Below the pieces are notes generated by a model, which was not told the DNA's origin, made no database searches, and saw only the letters and a program-made list of their open reading frames with translations. Shown piece by piece: positions 44,693 through 52,691 of a stretch of 64,000 bases of DNA. The stretch lies in assembly GCF_009938225.1 (NCBI RefSeq), contig NZ_AP019657.1, positions 1,302,001 through 1,366,000 of the forward strand. Direction: 5' to 3'. This DNA is from Vibrio ponticus (GTDB taxonomy: Bacteria; Pseudomonadota; Gammaproteobacteria; Enterobacterales; Vibrionaceae). How positions within the stretch are numbered: the first letter of the stretch is position 1; each line of letters starts with the position of its first letter. Position numbers and translations under genes: made by a program.

Positions 44693-44719
44693 AAAAGGTC
44701 AGCACTGCTGACCTTTTTT
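44693..44719 (+). terminator. Terminator after norM
   Basis: 12-bp stem AAAAGGTCAGCA/TGCTGACCTTTT around a one-base centre, followed by T residues. Confidence 0.85.
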
Positions 44720-44782
44720 GTACCCGTTGCGTATACTTAATTATAACTTTCAAGAGGATGAACAATCCAAACCTGGTTTAAT

Positions 44783-45763
44783 ATGAGATATTACTTACTG
44801 CTGTTATGTTTAGCACTCGGTGGATGCGACCTAAACCAACATCCTGTTGATAGTATGTTTGATGACTACATGGGTCGGATTGCCAATGTTCAAGACGAAC
44901 AAGCCCTTCCCCTTCCAATGACTCAAACGACTCAACTGCCAGATAAAAGCGAACTTACTTTAGCAATCGAACCAGTAACAATTGGACTCCTGGATAGCTA
45001 TGAATTGCGCAAATGTGGGCTGTTCAGCATCATCGCAGAGCGAAACTCGGTACTCGGTAAAGTTCAGGATCAGTTTCGTGAATTCGATTTCCAACTTGCC
45101 TTGTTTGCGGGATTGCAACAATGCCTAACCAATGAGCGAATATCTGTAGAGTTAAAACAAACGCTAAGCAGCATCTACTCGAAAAAACAGACTCAATTAC
45201 CCAGCTATTTTGGTAATCTGCTCTTCACCAGTGACGCAATGCGCGCTCAATTGACCAGCAGCACTTGGTTGGCAATGGATAATCAAATTACCAACAGCGA
45301 ATTACTACGCAGCTTTCACACGCTGTATCTCGCTTACCAGCCAGAAAACTCCGTCAAAGAGTTAGACCTTGCGTCCTATCAGGAAATATTAGAAAAAAAT
45401 AATTTAATGGGAGAATTGTGGTTTTCAATGCGCAACGCTATCGACAAGCTCAGCGTCATCACACAACAGTTACATCAACACGACCACAAAATCATTTGCC
45501 AATCAGGGCGGGATACGACCCGCTTTCGCTATCTGAATAATGTATTTAATCATGTTTACGTTGAACAGATTCAACCTTATTTAGCGCGAATCGATGCTCA
45601 CTACTTTAAATTAGAGCCTTACGTAACGCTTCTTGAAAATAGCCACCCAACTTACACTTACCCAATACGCAAAACTCATGCTGATTTTCGTCAGGCAACA
45701 CTCTCGCACGTAAAATACTGGCAAGGATTGTTCGAACGATGCGGAGTGAAAGTTAGCCGTTAA
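44783..45763 (+). CDS. DUF3080 family lipoprotein
   Basis: A 326-aa envelope lipoprotein. The short signal MRYYLLLLCLALGGC ends in a lipobox (LGGC), and Asp follows the cysteine, which may favour retention at the inner membrane under the E. coli +2 rule. The rest is helical and matches DUF3080, a gammaproteobacterial family of unknown function. It is convergent with the periplasmic DNA ligase gene, 2 bp between stops. Confidence 0.85.
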   Translation: MRYYLLLLCLALGGCDLNQHPVDSMFDDYMGRIANVQDEQALPLPMTQTTQLPDKSELTLAIEPVTIGLLDSYELRKCGLFSIIAERNSVLGKVQDQFREFDFQLALFAGLQQCLTNERISVELKQTLSSIYSKKQTQLPSYFGNLLFTSDAMRAQLTSSTWLAMDNQITNSELLRSFHTLYLAYQPENSVKELDLASYQEILEKNNLMGELWFSMRNAIDKLSVITQQLHQHDHKIICQSGRDTTRFRYLNNVFNHVYVEQIQPYLARIDAHYFKLEPYVTLLENSHPTYTYPIRKTHADFRQATLSHVKYWQGLFERCGVKVSR

Positions 45764-45765
45764 CG

Positions 45766-46617
45766 CTAGTCTGGTCGCTCTCGAATAAAACGCGCAAATC
45801 TTGGTAAATCGCCACTTGTTAAACCGTTATAGCGAAAAGTGATGATTGCCCCTATAGAAGGTGGATGTTTTCTCTGTTGATCGGTAAACCCAGTTCCTAT
45901 ATAGAACTGCTTGCCACTATCCCATTCCACCAATAGTGCTCCAAGCATCCCTTTATACTTACCTGTCCCCACTTTATAGCCGATCACTCGCGCCTCATCA
46001 TCTTGGTGGCGCTTCAGTTTAAGCAGATCTGAGCTTCGCCCCGCCTGATAGTGGCTGGTGATTTTACGCAACATTATCCCTTCGCCGTCACCATCATAAA
46101 CATCATCGAGGTGCGCCAGCAGTTCGATTTCCGATCCTATTGGATGATGCTCAACATATTTGATATGTGGCTTATTAAGCTTATTCACTAGATAGATTAA
46201 ATTAGCATAGCGTTTCACATAGTCGCCGGCAGCATGAGGCAAATCGAAAAGCATAAAGTCAATCGCTCCCCATGCTTCATCATTAGGTTGCTTGTCTAAA
46301 ACGGTCTGCTGAACAAGGTGAAAGTTACCTCTACCTGCCCATAACTCACCTTCTACTGCAAACTCCGGAAGATAGCGAACAAACCAATTCGGTGCATTAA
46401 TCACTCGCCCTTTACGTGTTTTAAGCTTAGTACCATCCCAAATGGCTCTAATCCCGTCTAGCTTCTCACTTTGCCAGTAATGCGTGACATCGATTCCTTG
46501 TTGATAAGTTTGCGCAAGTAACACAGGTAACATCTCGGTCTGAGTGATAGTTTCACTTGCGGCTGCACTTGATGCGAACATCAAACTACTCGCAATTGCC
46601 GTTAGTTTAAATAGCAT
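45766..46617 (-). CDS. Periplasmic ATP-dependent DNA ligase (Lig E type)
   Basis: A 283-aa minimal DNA ligase with a signal peptide (MLFKLTAIASSLMFASSAAAS), so it should act outside the cytoplasm. The catalytic lysine is Lys52 in QSEKLDGIRA. Further nucleotidyltransferase motifs are FAVEGELWAGRG, IDFMLFDLP, DGDGEGIMLRK and LLKLKRHQDDEARVIG, then a small OB domain. No zinc finger or extra domains. Start at 46617, after a GGGGGGG ribosome site. Lig E proteins have been linked to DNA uptake or extracellular DNA; the role here is inferred. Confidence 0.9.
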   Translation of the reverse strand: MLFKLTAIASSLMFASSAAASETITQTEMLPVLLAQTYQQGIDVTHYWQSEKLDGIRAIWDGTKLKTRKGRVINAPNWFVRYLPEFAVEGELWAGRGNFHLVQQTVLDKQPNDEAWGAIDFMLFDLPHAAGDYVKRYANLIYLVNKLNKPHIKYVEHHPIGSEIELLAHLDDVYDGDGEGIMLRKITSHYQAGRSSDLLKLKRHQDDEARVIGYKVGTGKYKGMLGALLVEWDSGKQFYIGTGFTDQQRKHPPSIGAIITFRYNGLTSGDLPRFARFIRERPD

Positions 46618-46748
46618 TCTGCCCCCCCAATATTTCTGCTTGATGGAACTGATGAGAGCTATCAACTTAGCGCAATCAAGTTGAGAACGAGTATGAAACT
46701 GTATTGGAGTGACTCACAAAATTGCGGTCAAGCGACGCTTCAAATTTC

Positions 46749-46765
46749 ATTCTCATTTTGAGAAT
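46749..46765. promoter_or_regulatory. SypG-type enhancer site upstream of the glycosyltransferase operon
   Basis: ATTCTCATTTTGAGAAT is the exact reverse complement of the sequence upstream of sypA (61078-61094). The core TTCTCA-N3-TGAGAA fits the SypG-binding enhancer TTCTCANNNTGMDWN as I recall it. It lies about 62 bp before a TGGCAC -24 box. Confidence 0.68.
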
Positions 46766-46823
46766 TGATACTTCAGACCTAATCAACAAGCGATTAATAG
46801 ACTGATTAATATAGATTAATTTT

Positions 46824-46841
46824 ATGGCACAGATTATGAAA
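46824..46841 (+). promoter_or_regulatory. Sigma54-like promoter of the small gene and glycosyltransferase
   Basis: ATGGCACAGATTATGAAA has a perfect TGGCAC -24 box. The -12 position reads ATGAA rather than TTGCA, so the conserved C is missing. The sypA promoter shows the same kind of -12 deviation. The predicted start is near 46851. Confidence 0.5.
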
Positions 46842-46891
46842 AGGCTTTATGGAAGATAAACAGTTTCATAAGGTTAGTCGCGGGAGGAGCT

Positions 46892-47107
46892 ATGTCATCA
46901 CAAGCTGCGGTAAGAATTAACCACAACACCCTTGTTTACAAACGTCGACCAAAATTAAGACTATTAACAACATCCCCATATGATTTAGATCGACAAGGAT
47001 GCGTAATTGTTCGCTGCAAACAAGCCAGAAGAAGCATAAAAACTCAGCCACAGTCGTCAATGGGCTATAGTTTTTCTCCCCTTGCGGTACTACTTGGGGG
47101 AGTGTAA
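46892..47107 (+). CDS. Small basic protein of unknown function, coupled to a glycosyltransferase
   Basis: A 71-residue protein, MSSQAAVRINHNTLVYKRRPK onward, rich in Lys/Arg and ending SFSPLAVLLGGV. A strong GGGAGGAG ribosome site precedes the ATG, and the stop codon TAA abuts the ATG of the next gene. The codons of its last residues (GGGGGAGTG) also form the next gene's ribosome site. It lies directly behind a SypG-type enhancer and sigma54-like promoter. I recognise no family. It could be a small regulator or partner for polysaccharide synthesis, or a translated leader. Confidence 0.65.
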   Translation: MSSQAAVRINHNTLVYKRRPKLRLLTTSPYDLDRQGCVIVRCKQARRSIKTQPQSSMGYSFSPLAVLLGGV

Positions 47108-48193
47108 ATGCGAGACCTGATTGTTTTTACCAGTTACAAGCAATCGAAACCAAACAATTCGGTCGAGATTGTTCAATGCCTGGATAATTTCAAGCGCGTG
47201 ATCTGGGTTAATCTCGATTATACCCAGCGGAGTGGTAAGCATGTATTTCCGAAGCATCAATGTCCCGCTCTTTTGCATGCTGGACGAGGCGAAAACATTT
47301 ACTTAAATATAGCGGACGTGCCTGTTACCGATACCCAGAACAAGCGCGAACGAGCTAAGCAGATCATTCTCGATGCTTTGATGCCCATTTTATACGCTCA
47401 CCAAATTAGTAGACCCGTTTTATGGACTTCAGAGCGAATAGTCGCGGATCTTCTCGACCAGTTTGATCGAACTTCACTCGTGTATCTATGTGATAAAGAA
47501 GAAACATTCCAGAGTGTACAACATGCTCACATTGCGTTTTTGCAAGAGCAACTTCTGGTCAACTGCAGCGATGTTGTTTTCGCCGCAAACGAAAATTTGT
47601 GTGCGCAGTTTCCTGCAAAAAAGACATTTTTACTGCAACAAGGCGTCGACCTGAAACTGTTTTGTACACCCGCGCCAAAAGCGGTAGATTTACCAAACAA
47701 TGGAAAGCCAACCGCCGGGTTCTATGCCGACCTAGACACGCATATTGACTTCCGTTTACTTTTTTTGACTGCGCTTAGCCGTCCAGATTGGAATTTTGCT
47801 GTTCTGGGCGCAAACAAGCTACCTCATTACCCATTACCCCGATTGAACAACGTGTACTATTTAGGACCAAAACAGCACAGACTTTTGCCAAGCTATAGCC
47901 AACACTGGCAAGCAAGCATCTTACCGCTTGCATCGACTGGTTGCTATTCAGCAGCTGCGCAGCAAACACTGTTAGAGTATCTTGCTGTCGGCGCTCCGAT
48001 CATTACGACTGACCGCTACAACATCGGGCGATTTTCAAAATACGTTAACTTAGTACAGAGTGCCCATGAGATGAGCGAAGCACTCCAAGCGGCAGTATAC
48101 GAACCAAAACGCTCAGCAGACCTCGTATTTAGTGACAGTTGGCAAGTTCGAAGCCGATTTGTCGATAGCGTCCTGCAAGTAATACCAAGGTAA
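47108..48193 (+). CDS. GT-B-like glycosyltransferase, likely Syp regulon
   Basis: A 361-aa cytoplasmic protein with a two-domain GT-B layout. The N-terminal half starts MRDLIVFTSYKQSKPNNSVEIVQCLDNFKRVIWVNLDY. The C-terminal half has VYYLGPKQHRLLPSYSQHWQASILPLASTGCYSAAAQQTLLEYLAVGAPIITTDRYNIG, the nucleotide-sugar region with the conserved glutamate of GT4-like enzymes. No signal peptide or membrane helix. The upstream SypG-type site suggests it contributes to Syp polysaccharide or its regulation. Donor and acceptor are unknown. Confidence 0.82.
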   Translation: MRDLIVFTSYKQSKPNNSVEIVQCLDNFKRVIWVNLDYTQRSGKHVFPKHQCPALLHAGRGENIYLNIADVPVTDTQNKRERAKQIILDALMPILYAHQISRPVLWTSERIVADLLDQFDRTSLVYLCDKEETFQSVQHAHIAFLQEQLLVNCSDVVFAANENLCAQFPAKKTFLLQQGVDLKLFCTPAPKAVDLPNNGKPTAGFYADLDTHIDFRLLFLTALSRPDWNFAVLGANKLPHYPLPRLNNVYYLGPKQHRLLPSYSQHWQASILPLASTGCYSAAAQQTLLEYLAVGAPIITTDRYNIGRFSKYVNLVQSAHEMSEALQAAVYEPKRSADLVFSDSWQVRSRFVDSVLQVIPR

Positions 48194-48386
48194 AACTCAA
48201 CTATGACTCGTGTTCTAAAGCATGGCGGTGTTTACCAAACCAATTGAGGGACGCAGAGTTTTTATTGAAGCGCAACCACGAGACATACAAATGTGATAGC
48301 CTGCACGTTTAATAGCCATTGCAGAATAAAATTCAAACAAACAGTACATAACCTCAGCAAACGATTAAAAAAACAAGAATTTACCC

Positions 48387-48415
48387 TTGCACCCGCCATA
48401 AACTCTGGGTAATAT
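48387..48415 (+). promoter_or_regulatory. Sigma70 promoter of the tRNA-Val pair
   Basis: -35 TTGCAC and -10 TAATAT separated by exactly 17 bp; the expected start is near 48422, 14 nt before the first tRNA. Confidence 0.72.
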
Positions 48416-48435
48416 CCATCTCGTTCTCAAGGTAT

Positions 48436-48512
48436 GGGTCCGTAGCTCAGTTGGTTAGAGTACTACCTTGACATGGTAGGGGTCACCAGTTCGAATCTGG
48501 TCGGACCCACCA
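48436..48512 (+). tRNA. tRNA-Val(GAC)
   Basis: 77-nt cloverleaf with encoded CCA. The acceptor stem is GGGTCCG/CGGACCC, the D arm starts GCTC, and the anticodon loop CTTGACATG carries GAC. The T arm has the TTCGAAT loop. A second copy follows 41 bp downstream. Confidence 0.96.
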
Positions 48513-48553
48513 TCCCTTCTAGCTTGGCTAGATTTATCGAGAACAAAAAATTT

Positions 48554-48630
48554 GGGTCTATAGCTCAGTTGGTTAGAGTACTACCTTGACATGGTAGGGG
48601 TCGGCGATTCGAGTTCGCCTAGACCCACCA
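48554..48630 (+). tRNA. tRNA-Val(GAC), second copy
   Basis: 77 nt with encoded CCA. The D and anticodon arms equal those of the first copy, while the acceptor (GGGTCTA/TAGACCC) and T stem (GGCGA/TCGCC) differ by paired changes. The anticodon is GAC. Confidence 0.96.
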
Positions 48631-48650
48631 AATTAGTTCTTCGGAACAAA

Positions 48651-48680
48651 CAACAAAGCCCGCTTTCGCGGGCTTTGTTG
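48651..48680 (+). terminator. Terminator of the tRNA-Val operon
   Basis: 13-bp perfect stem CAACAAAGCCCGC/GCGGGCTTTGTTG around TTTC. It also faces the end of the convergent ABC transporter gene. Confidence 0.85.
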
Positions 48681-48717
48681 TATCTGCGCTAAAGATAGCT
48701 TCCCATTGATTTTCGTT

Positions 48718-50508
48718 TCACTGTAATTGCTTAAACTGTAAATCAACCAATCGTTTATAAAGCTGGCTCTTTGCTATCAGTTCACTGTGTGTTCCCACTT
48801 CAACCAAACAACCTTGATCCAATACCGCAATTTGATCGGCATGTTGAATGGTAGAAAGTCTATGAGCGATGATGATGGTTGTTCTTCCTCGCATCAACTC
48901 TTCGAGAGCTTGTTGCACGTGATGCTCACTTTCACTATCCAGTGCACTTGTGGCTTCATCCAAAAGTAAAATACTGGGATCTTTCAAAATTGCTCTCGCT
49001 ATTGCAATACGCTGCCTCTGTCCACCAGATAAGCGTACGCCCCGCTCTCCCAGATAACTGTGATAGCCTTGCGGCAGTTTCATTATAAAATCATGAGCAT
49101 GAGCACTTTTCGCTGCCGCAATCACTTGTTCATCGGTCGCCTCCATGCTGCCATATCGAATGTTGTGGTAGACATCGTTACTAAATAACGCTGGTTGTTG
49201 TGGCACTAGCGCCATTGTGTGGCGAAGTTCTGAAGGTTCAAACAAGCGAATGTCTGTTCCGCCTAGGGTAATTTGTCCTTTTTGAGGATCATAAAAACGC
49301 TGAAGTAGCTCAAATAAGGTTGTCTTACCTGCTCCTGAAGGTCCGACTAAAGCCAGCACCTTACCTTCTTGAGCAATTAAATTAAGCTGTTCGATTGCCG
49401 GTTGCGTTGGTCGGGATGAGTAAGCAAAAGTAACGTTACTAAAAGCAACTTGTGCTGGAATCCGCTCCAAGGGCATTTTTTCTTCTGGAGCAAATATATG
49501 ATTTTCTACCGCAAGAATTTCAACTAGACGTTCCGTCGCACCCGCAGCTCGCTGTAACTCTCCCATAACTTCAGAAATCGTTGCGATCGACGATGCCACC
49601 ATAATCGCATAAAAAACAAAAGCACCGAGGTCCCCTGCCGACATCGCACCACTTAATACATCGCTTCCACCGACCCAGAGCATTCCCGATATCGCACTAA
49701 ATACAATTGCAATCACACCCGAGATCAAAATAGCCCGCTGTTTTACTCGCTGGCGACCAATCTCATAGGCTTTTTCGACTTCTTTTGAAAAAGCCAAGTA
49801 CTCTTCGGCTTCTCGCGAGTAACTTTGAACTGTTTTTATATGCTCAATCGCCTCACCCGCATAGCTACCCACTGTCGCCATGGAGTCCTGGCTTTTTCGC
49901 GATAGCACTCTTACCTTGCGACCATAAAATAAGATTGGCACTAAAATAAACGGCACAGCAATAAGGACTATTAGGGTCAGTTTAATGTTGGTAGCAAATA
50001 ACATGATCGTGGCACCAACGCACATTAGTGCACTACGCATTGCCATTGAGAAGGAAGAGCCAATAATACTTTGCAGTAATGTCGTATCCGTAGTGATACG
50101 TGACATAATCTCACCACTGCCATTAGTTTCGAAATAACTAGGATGAAGTCGAATAACGTGATTGAACACAGCTAAACGAATATCTGCACTAACCCGTTCC
50201 CCCACAGAAGAGACAAGATAGAAACGGAAAAAAGTACCACATGCGATTAAAATGGTGATGAGCAAAATAAACTGGATTGCTTGACTAAGTTGCTGTGCTG
50301 ATTGCTGTGCAAAGCCCTGATCAATTAAAATCCGGACACCATGTCCGACTGTCAGCGTGAGTCCTGCGGTAAATATCAGCGCAATGAGTGCTGCGACAAC
50401 TCTTAGCTTGTATGGTTTGATAAAAACACCAAGCCTGAACAAAATACGTATGCTCTTCTGATGCTGTTCCTTTGTGTCATATTCTTTAGCCATCGCGCTG
50501 CTATCCAT
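48718..50508 (-). CDS. ABC exporter half-transporter (MsbA/multidrug type)
   Basis: A 596-aa protein with an N-terminal six-helix ABC exporter domain (about residues 30-325) and a C-terminal ATPase. Walker A is VGPSGAGKTTLFELLQRFYDP, the Q-loop VPQQPALFSNDV, the signature RLSGGQRQRIAIARA, Walker B ILLLDEATSALD, and the H-loop IIIAHRLST. It resembles Vibrio multidrug exporters of the VcaM kind more than the essential MsbA, but the substrate is not readable. The start at 50508 has a weak ribosome site; ATG 50493 is an alternative. Confidence 0.9.
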   Translation of the reverse strand: MDSSAMAKEYDTKEQHQKSIRILFRLGVFIKPYKLRVVAALIALIFTAGLTLTVGHGVRILIDQGFAQQSAQQLSQAIQFILLITILIACGTFFRFYLVSSVGERVSADIRLAVFNHVIRLHPSYFETNGSGEIMSRITTDTTLLQSIIGSSFSMAMRSALMCVGATIMLFATNIKLTLIVLIAVPFILVPILFYGRKVRVLSRKSQDSMATVGSYAGEAIEHIKTVQSYSREAEEYLAFSKEVEKAYEIGRQRVKQRAILISGVIAIVFSAISGMLWVGGSDVLSGAMSAGDLGAFVFYAIMVASSIATISEVMGELQRAAGATERLVEILAVENHIFAPEEKMPLERIPAQVAFSNVTFAYSSRPTQPAIEQLNLIAQEGKVLALVGPSGAGKTTLFELLQRFYDPQKGQITLGGTDIRLFEPSELRHTMALVPQQPALFSNDVYHNIRYGSMEATDEQVIAAAKSAHAHDFIMKLPQGYHSYLGERGVRLSGGQRQRIAIARAILKDPSILLLDEATSALDSESEHHVQQALEELMRGRTTIIIAHRLSTIQHADQIAVLDQGCLVEVGTHSELIAKSQLYKRLVDLQFKQLQ

Positions 50509-50587
50509 GCTTTGCCGACAATAATCCTATTATGCTACACGAGTGGACTGCAGACTACCGAAGTATGAGGTGGCTTTTATACGATGT

Positions 50588-50609
50588 AAAAAACCCGCAT
50601 ATAGCGGGT
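50588..50609 (-). terminator. Terminator after the lipoprotein pair
   Basis: Minus-strand stem ACCCGC/GCGGGT with a 5-nt loop followed by six T. It lies 61 bp past the stop codon at 50670. Confidence 0.8.
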
Positions 50610-50669
50610 ATAAGAGCATTAGCTTCCTTAACTTAAATCGTTAACCGAGCCAATGGTGCCGAATTAGAG

Positions 50670-51167
50670 TTACTGATAGTTGTTAATTTCGACTTTGATA
50701 GGTTGTACCGAAACCGCTTGTTCCATCATTTCAGCCGTCGCGTCTTGACGCAGAGTTACGCGAATATTTTCTGCATCATGTCCTTGATCAGCCTCAATCA
50801 CCCACATGGCACCAGTTGCTGGATCGACGATTAACCAACCAATTAAACCACCGAACAAAAAATTACCTGCAACGTACCAGCCGTCTAACGTTGAATTAAG
50901 GTTGATTGTTTGGGTCTCATAACCAATATGAGATACCTCTAGCGAATAATCAGCACCATCAAAATACCCGTCACCTTTTTTTAACTTGTGATTCATCGAG
51001 CCTGTAGCTTCTGCAAGTACAAATCCTTTATCATTTTTCAGAACAATTGATGCACCATAAGGCTCTGCCGAAACGATCATCCTTTGGGAGTCGCCATTAA
51101 TAATAGTGCTGCATCCCGAAGCCAAAAGAATCGATGACAAAGAAAGTGTAAGAAGTGATTTTTTCAT
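50670..51167 (-). CDS. Lipoprotein of unknown function (paralogue of the next gene)
   Basis: A 165-aa envelope lipoprotein. The signal MKKSLLTLSLSSILLASGC has lipobox ASGC, and Ser follows, so outer-membrane sorting is expected. The mature part begins STIINGDSQRMIVSAEPYGASI, a PEGA-like beta-rich stretch. A hydrophobic loop (GNFLFGGLIGWLIVDPATGAMWVIE) precedes a charged tail ending KVEINNYQ. It shares this layout with the neighbouring gene at 51220. No function is known. Confidence 0.82.
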   Translation of the reverse strand: MKKSLLTLSLSSILLASGCSTIINGDSQRMIVSAEPYGASIVLKNDKGFVLAEATGSMNHKLKKGDGYFDGADYSLEVSHIGYETQTINLNSTLDGWYVAGNFLFGGLIGWLIVDPATGAMWVIEADQGHDAENIRVTLRQDATAEMMEQAVSVQPIKVEINNYQ

Positions 51168-51219
51168 ATAGATGACCTGAGCGATAGAACATGCGAGTCG
51201 ATGTCTTATCTAAAACTAT

Positions 51220-51675
51220 TTATTGCTTACTAGCGTGATTATTAATAATGATTGATGTTGGTTGAGATGGCTGTATTGGTGCCACATACTGTTGAACTTG
51301 GGGACGATGCTCTAAGCTCATATAAACCTCGTCGTCTTCAATCGTCCACGCGCCATCAGACAGCAGTCCTAACCACGGAAATAAGAAAAAGAAGCCGCCA
51401 ACAATATCCAATGCACCTGTTGTACTCAATTCAGTATCGATGTTTTTATGTGCTGTGTAATAACCATCTGCTCGGCAAGAAACAGCAACTTTTTCGCCTT
51501 TATCTACAGAAACACTTATTAGCTCCTGACGATAACGCTGACCATTAATGGTAATAACTGGGTTTGTCGCATCACACGATACAACTAAATCATCGTCAAT
51601 CGTCGAGTTGATGAATGAACAACCAGAGACAAACATCATTGACACTAATGAAAGTGCAATAACAAATTTTTTCAT
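51220..51675 (-). CDS. Lipoprotein of unknown function (paralogue of the previous gene)
   Basis: A 151-aa lipoprotein. The signal MKKFVIALSLVSMMFVSGC ends in lipobox VSGC with Ser following. The mature protein has a short beta-rich domain (VVSCDATNPVITINGQRYRQELISVSVDKG), a hydrophobic loop (ALDIVGGFFFLFPWLGLLSDGAWTIEDDEVYMSLE), and a tail ending TSIIINNHASKQ. The same order (lipobox, PEGA-like domain, Gly/Leu-rich hydrophobic loop, acidic strand, I-x-I-N-N end) occurs in the gene at 50670, so they are likely tandem duplicates. Confidence 0.82.
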   Translation of the reverse strand: MKKFVIALSLVSMMFVSGCSFINSTIDDDLVVSCDATNPVITINGQRYRQELISVSVDKGEKVAVSCRADGYYTAHKNIDTELSTTGALDIVGGFFFLFPWLGLLSDGAWTIEDDEVYMSLEHRPQVQQYVAPIQPSQPTSIIINNHASKQ

Positions 51676-51761
51676 TGCTTGACCTAAAGTAGAATTTTCT
51701 CAACATCCAAATAAGAAGTTCTATTAGACCCTTTCATCCATGAAAGGTATTCATTAGATAG

Positions 51762-52298
51762 TTAAAACTTATAACCAATTGACACCGAACTTACGACACC
51801 ATCAAAGCCGCCCACATCGACAAATGATAATTTCCCACCCACAGTCAAACCATTGTTTGCGACATAACCTAAGCCTGCCATTAACCCTGCAGTTGTTTCA
51901 TCTTCAGAAACTGAATTATGATTTGAAGATAACGTTGCTTCACTGTTAGCAAAAGCAACACCACCCATAACTCGCAAGCCATTTTCAAGCTCTAGACCAA
52001 TATATGGCGTGAACAGAGATGTTTCGATATCTCCGCGAATATTTTCACCTAGAATGTAAATTGAGTCCGAGTCATCAATAAGATTTGGAGTGAAATCGAA
52101 ACCAATTAACACGCCATTCTTTAGCGTATAATTGCCGCCAATCGTAAACGGAGCACCATCAAGCTCGTCAAGATCACCAGAAACAAAAGATGAGTAACCA
52201 ATAGAGATTCCAAAACCACGTTTGTCTTTGTTTTCTTGTGCAAAGACATTCGAAGATACGGCTAACATGAGAGCAGTTAGAGCAATAGCTTTTTTCAT
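51762..52298 (-). CDS. Outer-membrane beta-barrel protein
   Basis: A 178-aa protein with signal peptide MKKAIALTALMLAVSSNVFAQ and alternating hydrophobic/polar strands with turns, starting RGFGISIGYSSFVSGDL and ending VSSVSIGYKF with a terminal phenylalanine. It fits the eight-stranded OmpA/OmpW-like porin-family fold (opacity-type). The start at 52298 is set by the signal peptide; upstream in-frame codons make no sense as a signal. It is upstream of the two lipoprotein genes on the same strand; whether they are co-transcribed is unclear (86-bp gap). Confidence 0.82.
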   Translation of the reverse strand: MKKAIALTALMLAVSSNVFAQENKDKRGFGISIGYSSFVSGDLDELDGAPFTIGGNYTLKNGVLIGFDFTPNLIDDSDSIYILGENIRGDIETSLFTPYIGLELENGLRVMGGVAFANSEATLSSNHNSVSEDETTAGLMAGLGYVANNGLTVGGKLSFVDVGGFDGVVSSVSIGYKF

Positions 52299-52691
52299 TA
52301 AATTTATCCGAGTTCGAGTTTCTGGCGGTTCTAAAAGAATCACCGAACAAACAATGCCACACGATGCGAATGCTACATTTAATACACAAAGGTTGATTAA
52401 ACTTGCAAGCGTATAGGTGAATTAAGGGGCGCGGATAATACGTCAAATCAAGAATTACAATCGAATTACATTTGATGTAATTACATAAACCCTGATAATT
52501 CATTAACTTAATCGCAAGCCCTGTAACCTGACACAACGCCCCTCTTCCACACTGGTGAGAATCTATTCACTATGGATAGCCCGTTAATATGAACCTAACT
52601 GATTAGCTTTGACCATTAACACTATTTCTAACTGTTTTAATACTCCCCAAGTCGGCTAAGATATAAGCATCGCCCTACTTGTATCTCTGCT
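52299..52691. other. Divergent intergenic region between the beta-barrel gene and the macrodomain gene
   Basis: 393 bp with no supported gene. It holds AT-rich repeats of AATTACA: one at 52453-52459 and an inverted pair AATTACAT TTG ATGTAATT at 52464-52482. This is a plausible operator for the beta-barrel gene. No clear -35/-10 was identified for either gene. Confidence 0.5.
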
